Below, one piece after another: positions 61,201-64,000 of a stretch of DNA of 64,000 bases. Below the pieces are notes generated by a model. It was given only the letters and a program-made list of their open reading frames with translations. It was not told where the DNA came from and did not search any database. The position numbers were made by a program, and so were the translations under genes. Numbering within the stretch: position 1 is the first letter of the stretch; the number at the start of each line of letters is the position of its first letter. The stretch comes from Volvox africanus (lineage: Eukaryota > Chlorophyta > Chlorophyceae > Chlamydomonadales > Volvocaceae): the NCBI GenBank assembly GCA_030268105.1, contig BSDZ01000004.1, forward strand, positions 3,335,001-3,399,000, given 5' to 3'.

Positions 61201-64000
61201 CCGACACCACTGCGTCGAGCCCTTACCGGCGTGCATGCAGTTCCTGCGACTAACGTGGAGACAACAGCATCGACTTCTTGGCCAGCACCCATCGCTGTTG
61301 GGGCGGTCACGGCCTCAGCCCCGGGCGTTAACGGCACCGCTGCTGATGCCGCTGCAGCAGCCGCAGCGGCTGCAGCCGCTGCTGATGCTGCTGTAGGTGG
61401 CAACGCCGGCGCTGAAACGTTGCCACCATGTGGTTGCGCGAGGGCCGCAGGACGAGCCACTTTGCCCAACCGGATTCGCAGGCTACCGTTCGGGGCCGCT
61501 GTAGGAGAGAATGCTCCCGGCGGCGACGATGACGACGCAGCCGTCGGGCTCTTCTCGAGCACAGGCGGAGGTGGCGGTGGCGGTGGCGACTGCGTCGTCG
61601 CTGTTGGAATCTTGCTCAGTGTTTTCTTCACCGCTCCCGCTTGCGCTGGCTGCGCCACAGTGCCGCCAGCGACTGCAAGCGCTTTGCTATTGGAGTCAAG
61701 GGGCGCCGCAACTGTCGCCGGCGTTGTCTTCTGAGGACCAGCCGGAGCTGAAGCCGCAGCCACGGCCGGCTTAGACTTTGCCTTCATCGCCGGCGCCGTC
61801 TTCTGCGGACTGGCCCCAGACACGACACGGGCATTGCCGGAGGAGCAATTCGCAGCTGCAGCTCCGGAGGGTCCCGCGGAACTTGACTTCCCTGACGTGC
61901 CTTTCAGCTTTGTGCCTGTAGCGCCTGCCTTGAGCTGCCCGCCTGCAGGGGCCGGCTTAGCGGCGGTGGCGGTGGCGGCTGCGGAAGGGCCAGCGCCCTC
62001 ACCACCGGCAGCGCTGCCCTGGCAGCGACCCATTGTCTTAGCCGTTGAGGCTCCAGACGTGCTTACGACGGCACCGCCGCTGAGGCTTTTCATCCCCGGC
62101 GTCGAGGGCTTCTTACTGGCGACAGCCGGAGCGGTACCCAGTACTGAAGCAATCATTGCAACGGCAGCTGTGATGGCCGCCGCTGACGGTCGGCGCCTCG
62201 TCTGGACAGAACGAGGCTTCCTGGTGACCGTAACGCCCTCCAGAATAGCTACCTCGGACTGTTCTTCGTGGGTAGCTGTCTCGGGCGCTGCCACTGGCTC
62301 ATCCGCCTTCGGCTTCAAACCCGACTTTCGCCGCCGCTGCGCCTCGATTTCCGCCGCCTCCTGTGCTGCCTTTGATGCAACCCGTGTCCGCTGCGGACGC
62401 TGACAAAGGGGCTGTGCGGAGGGCGCAAAGTGCGACTCACTTGGCACAGGCCTCACGTTACCTTCGGTTCCCTTGAGGTCAGCGTCTGCGCAGCCGAGGA
62501 CCTCGCCCTTCATCTCCGTCTGGTCCTCTTTCACCACCAGCGAAGCTGGCGGCTGCCGTGGTAGCGGTGACTCCGACGGCGCCTGCTGCATGACATCGAC
62601 CTGGGCCGCTTTGTTGCGCTCATTCTTGCCCTCCAAGATGATGGTCTCCACATCCAACTCCTGGTTGTTATCCCACGCAAGTGCTCCGGACGGCGCCCGA
62701 ATCCCTTCCAGTTGCGACCCCGCCACCCTTTCCGCTGCGCGCGGCCCTTTCGCCGTCGGCACCTCTGTTCCTACTCCCACTGCTGGGGTTGCATCTCCTG
62801 ATCCATCCGCCATCGTCACTGAATCTTCAAGCTTCCCAAATGGAGCCGAAGTTGCTTCTAGGGATAATCCTTTTGCTTCCTGCGGAACCTCGGCTACTTC
62901 AGTCACAGCATGAACCTCTGTTGATGACCCGAACGGGCGCACCCTAGCCGTGGCCAACCCTGCACTTGGTGGCTCGTCTTTAATACGGTCCAGCGGACGT
63001 ACTGCATCTGCGGCCCCCCGACCGGTCGCCTCGCCACCCGCCTTCCCTCCTTCCTTCCTCCCTGCACCCGCCAGCTGCCGCCGCGGCTGCGCAGCGCCCT
63101 CCGCCAGAACGGCCACCGCTGCAACTGCGGGCCTCACCCGCGCAGGAGCGACCTTGCCCTTGAACCGGCCCTGGGCTCCGGCTGCGCCGTTGATAATCCC
63201 CTGACTCGCCTGGCCTTGTCCCTGCTGTTGTTCCGGCTGTTGCTGTTGTTGCTGCTGTTCCTGTCGTTTCAACTTCGACAGGGTCGATTGGCTCATGAGG
63301 TAACGCAGCTCCCGCGGCACACGTCGCGCACCGGTCCGACCGCCGCCGCCTGACCTCTGCTCGATTCGCGACTCCAGCACGCTGTCCAGCAGCGCCTGAC
63401 CCTCTGATTGGTGTTCCTTGGCCATGTCTCGCCAAGAGGCTGCCACGGGTCGGGACGCGTTTCCAGGTATGGTACTGGCGGCAACCGGGTTCATATTGCT
63501 GGGCGGCACGGTGGAGCTGTCGGCAGCAACACTGACGCTGACGCCACCACCTCCAGCGCTGTTGTCTCGACTGTTGGGCTTTGACACCGTTGCCACATCT
63601 GGTACTGCTGTCTCCAACACCGCCCCGGCAGCCGCAGCTGCCGCAGACGGGACCTTCCTGCGCACCTTGACAGGAGACCGTACGGGACCGAACCCCAGCG
63701 GCTTGCGGTTTTTGGAAGGTGCCTTGGAATGTGGCTTGCACAAAACCGTGTGGGCCTTTAGCCCCAGGGCGCCTCCGCCTGCGCTTGCGCTTCCCGCTTC
63801 GGCACTGTCACTCATGCGGTTATCGACATGTGTCCCAGCTGTGGCACCACTGCAGCGCCGCTCAACATCCACCTGTTCCTGATGTCGCGCCTGTGCGTGT
63901 GGCTGCAGCTGCACCTGTATACCCACTTCCACTTCCGTTTCCGGTATCTCCTGCTTGGTTGCAAGACCCGGCGAAGCAGCCGCTCTCTCCGCCGCCTGGG
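58208..64000 (-). CDS. Very large PHD-finger protein with plant MS1/MMD1-type PHD, 5' truncated
   Basis: Minus-strand exons in transcript order: 64000-59169 (open to the window edge), 59031-58828, 58381-58208 (TGA). All junctions are phase 0 and at least 1,735 residues are encoded. The first ~1,350 visible residues are low complexity (Ala, Pro, Gln, Ser, Lys) with basic patches and no fold. A more ordered region follows (59.2-60.1 kb) with TNPYVVAGKAHH, CDIQYLYCSILRLYKPVLG and LKDTKYFVKDYGG. Exons 2 and 3 together build a C4HC3 PHD: VACLCGTQ across the intron to DDDGERMIACDVCGVWSHTRC, then FVCREC. The DDDGERM-x-x-CDVC signature is typical of plant MALE STERILITY 1/MALE MEIOCYTE DEATH 1 proteins. 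A nuclear chromatin reader, probably of methylated H3K4, is inferred. An in-frame ATG at 63815-63813 could be the start, but the frame stays open upstream. The donor after 59169 (AGA|gtgaac) is weak. Confidence 0.8.

Noticed and set aside
60541..63204. Several plus-strand frames (e.g. 61174-61734, 61834-62403)
   Set aside because: Complementary to the continuous 1,600-codon minus-strand exon of the PHD protein, and Ala/Pro-rich for that reason.

Overview
The window is eukaryotic nuclear DNA, most likely from a volvocine green alga (Chlamydomonas/Gonium/Volvox group). Three things support this. Genes are cut by many short GT-AG introns. Coding exons are GC-rich with Ala/Gly/Gln-rich low-complexity inserts, while intergenic DNA is AT-richer. 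TGTAA, the chlorophyte polyadenylation signal, lies downstream of several stop codons. One gene encodes a TTLL3-type tubulin glycylase, which implies cilia. All exon models below were built by eye from reading frames, splice sites and intron phases, with no transcript data.

Layout: (1) 1-2289 (+), 3' part of a CDF zinc transporter with a His-rich loop. (2) 4443-10011 (+), RING-H2 plus coiled-coil TRAIP-like ubiquitin ligase ending in a PIP-box-like motif. (3) 10.2-14.06 kb, AT-richer gene-poor block. (4) 14060-15529 (+), divergent cyclin-box protein. (5) 15.5-19.2 kb, gene-poor. (6) 19222-27607 (+), TTLL3/8-like tubulin glycylase. (7) 27.8-30.9 kb, gene-poor. (8) ~30.9-34.4 kb (+), multi-pass membrane protein of unknown family. 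(9) 34735-47633 (+), two complete Y-family DNA polymerase modules, a Pol iota-like one followed by a Pol eta-like one, which splice-phase analysis joins into one open frame of about 2,012 codons. (10) 48823-52116 (+), extended SDR reductase of the DFR/CCR type. (11) 53215-56053 (+), neuferricin-like cytochrome-b5-fold protein. (12) 58208 to past the window end (-), very large PHD-finger protein with a plant MS1/MMD1-type PHD at its C terminus.

The main discovery candidate is the double Y-family polymerase. Its two modules share at least two intron positions and phases, which suggests tandem duplication. No stop codon or TGTAA separates them when spliced. The second module has Asp where the catalytic Glu is expected. 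With the TRAIP-like ligase, the window carries two replication-stress or translesion loci about 25 kb apart. Nothing indicates operons, CRISPR, phage or bacterial content.
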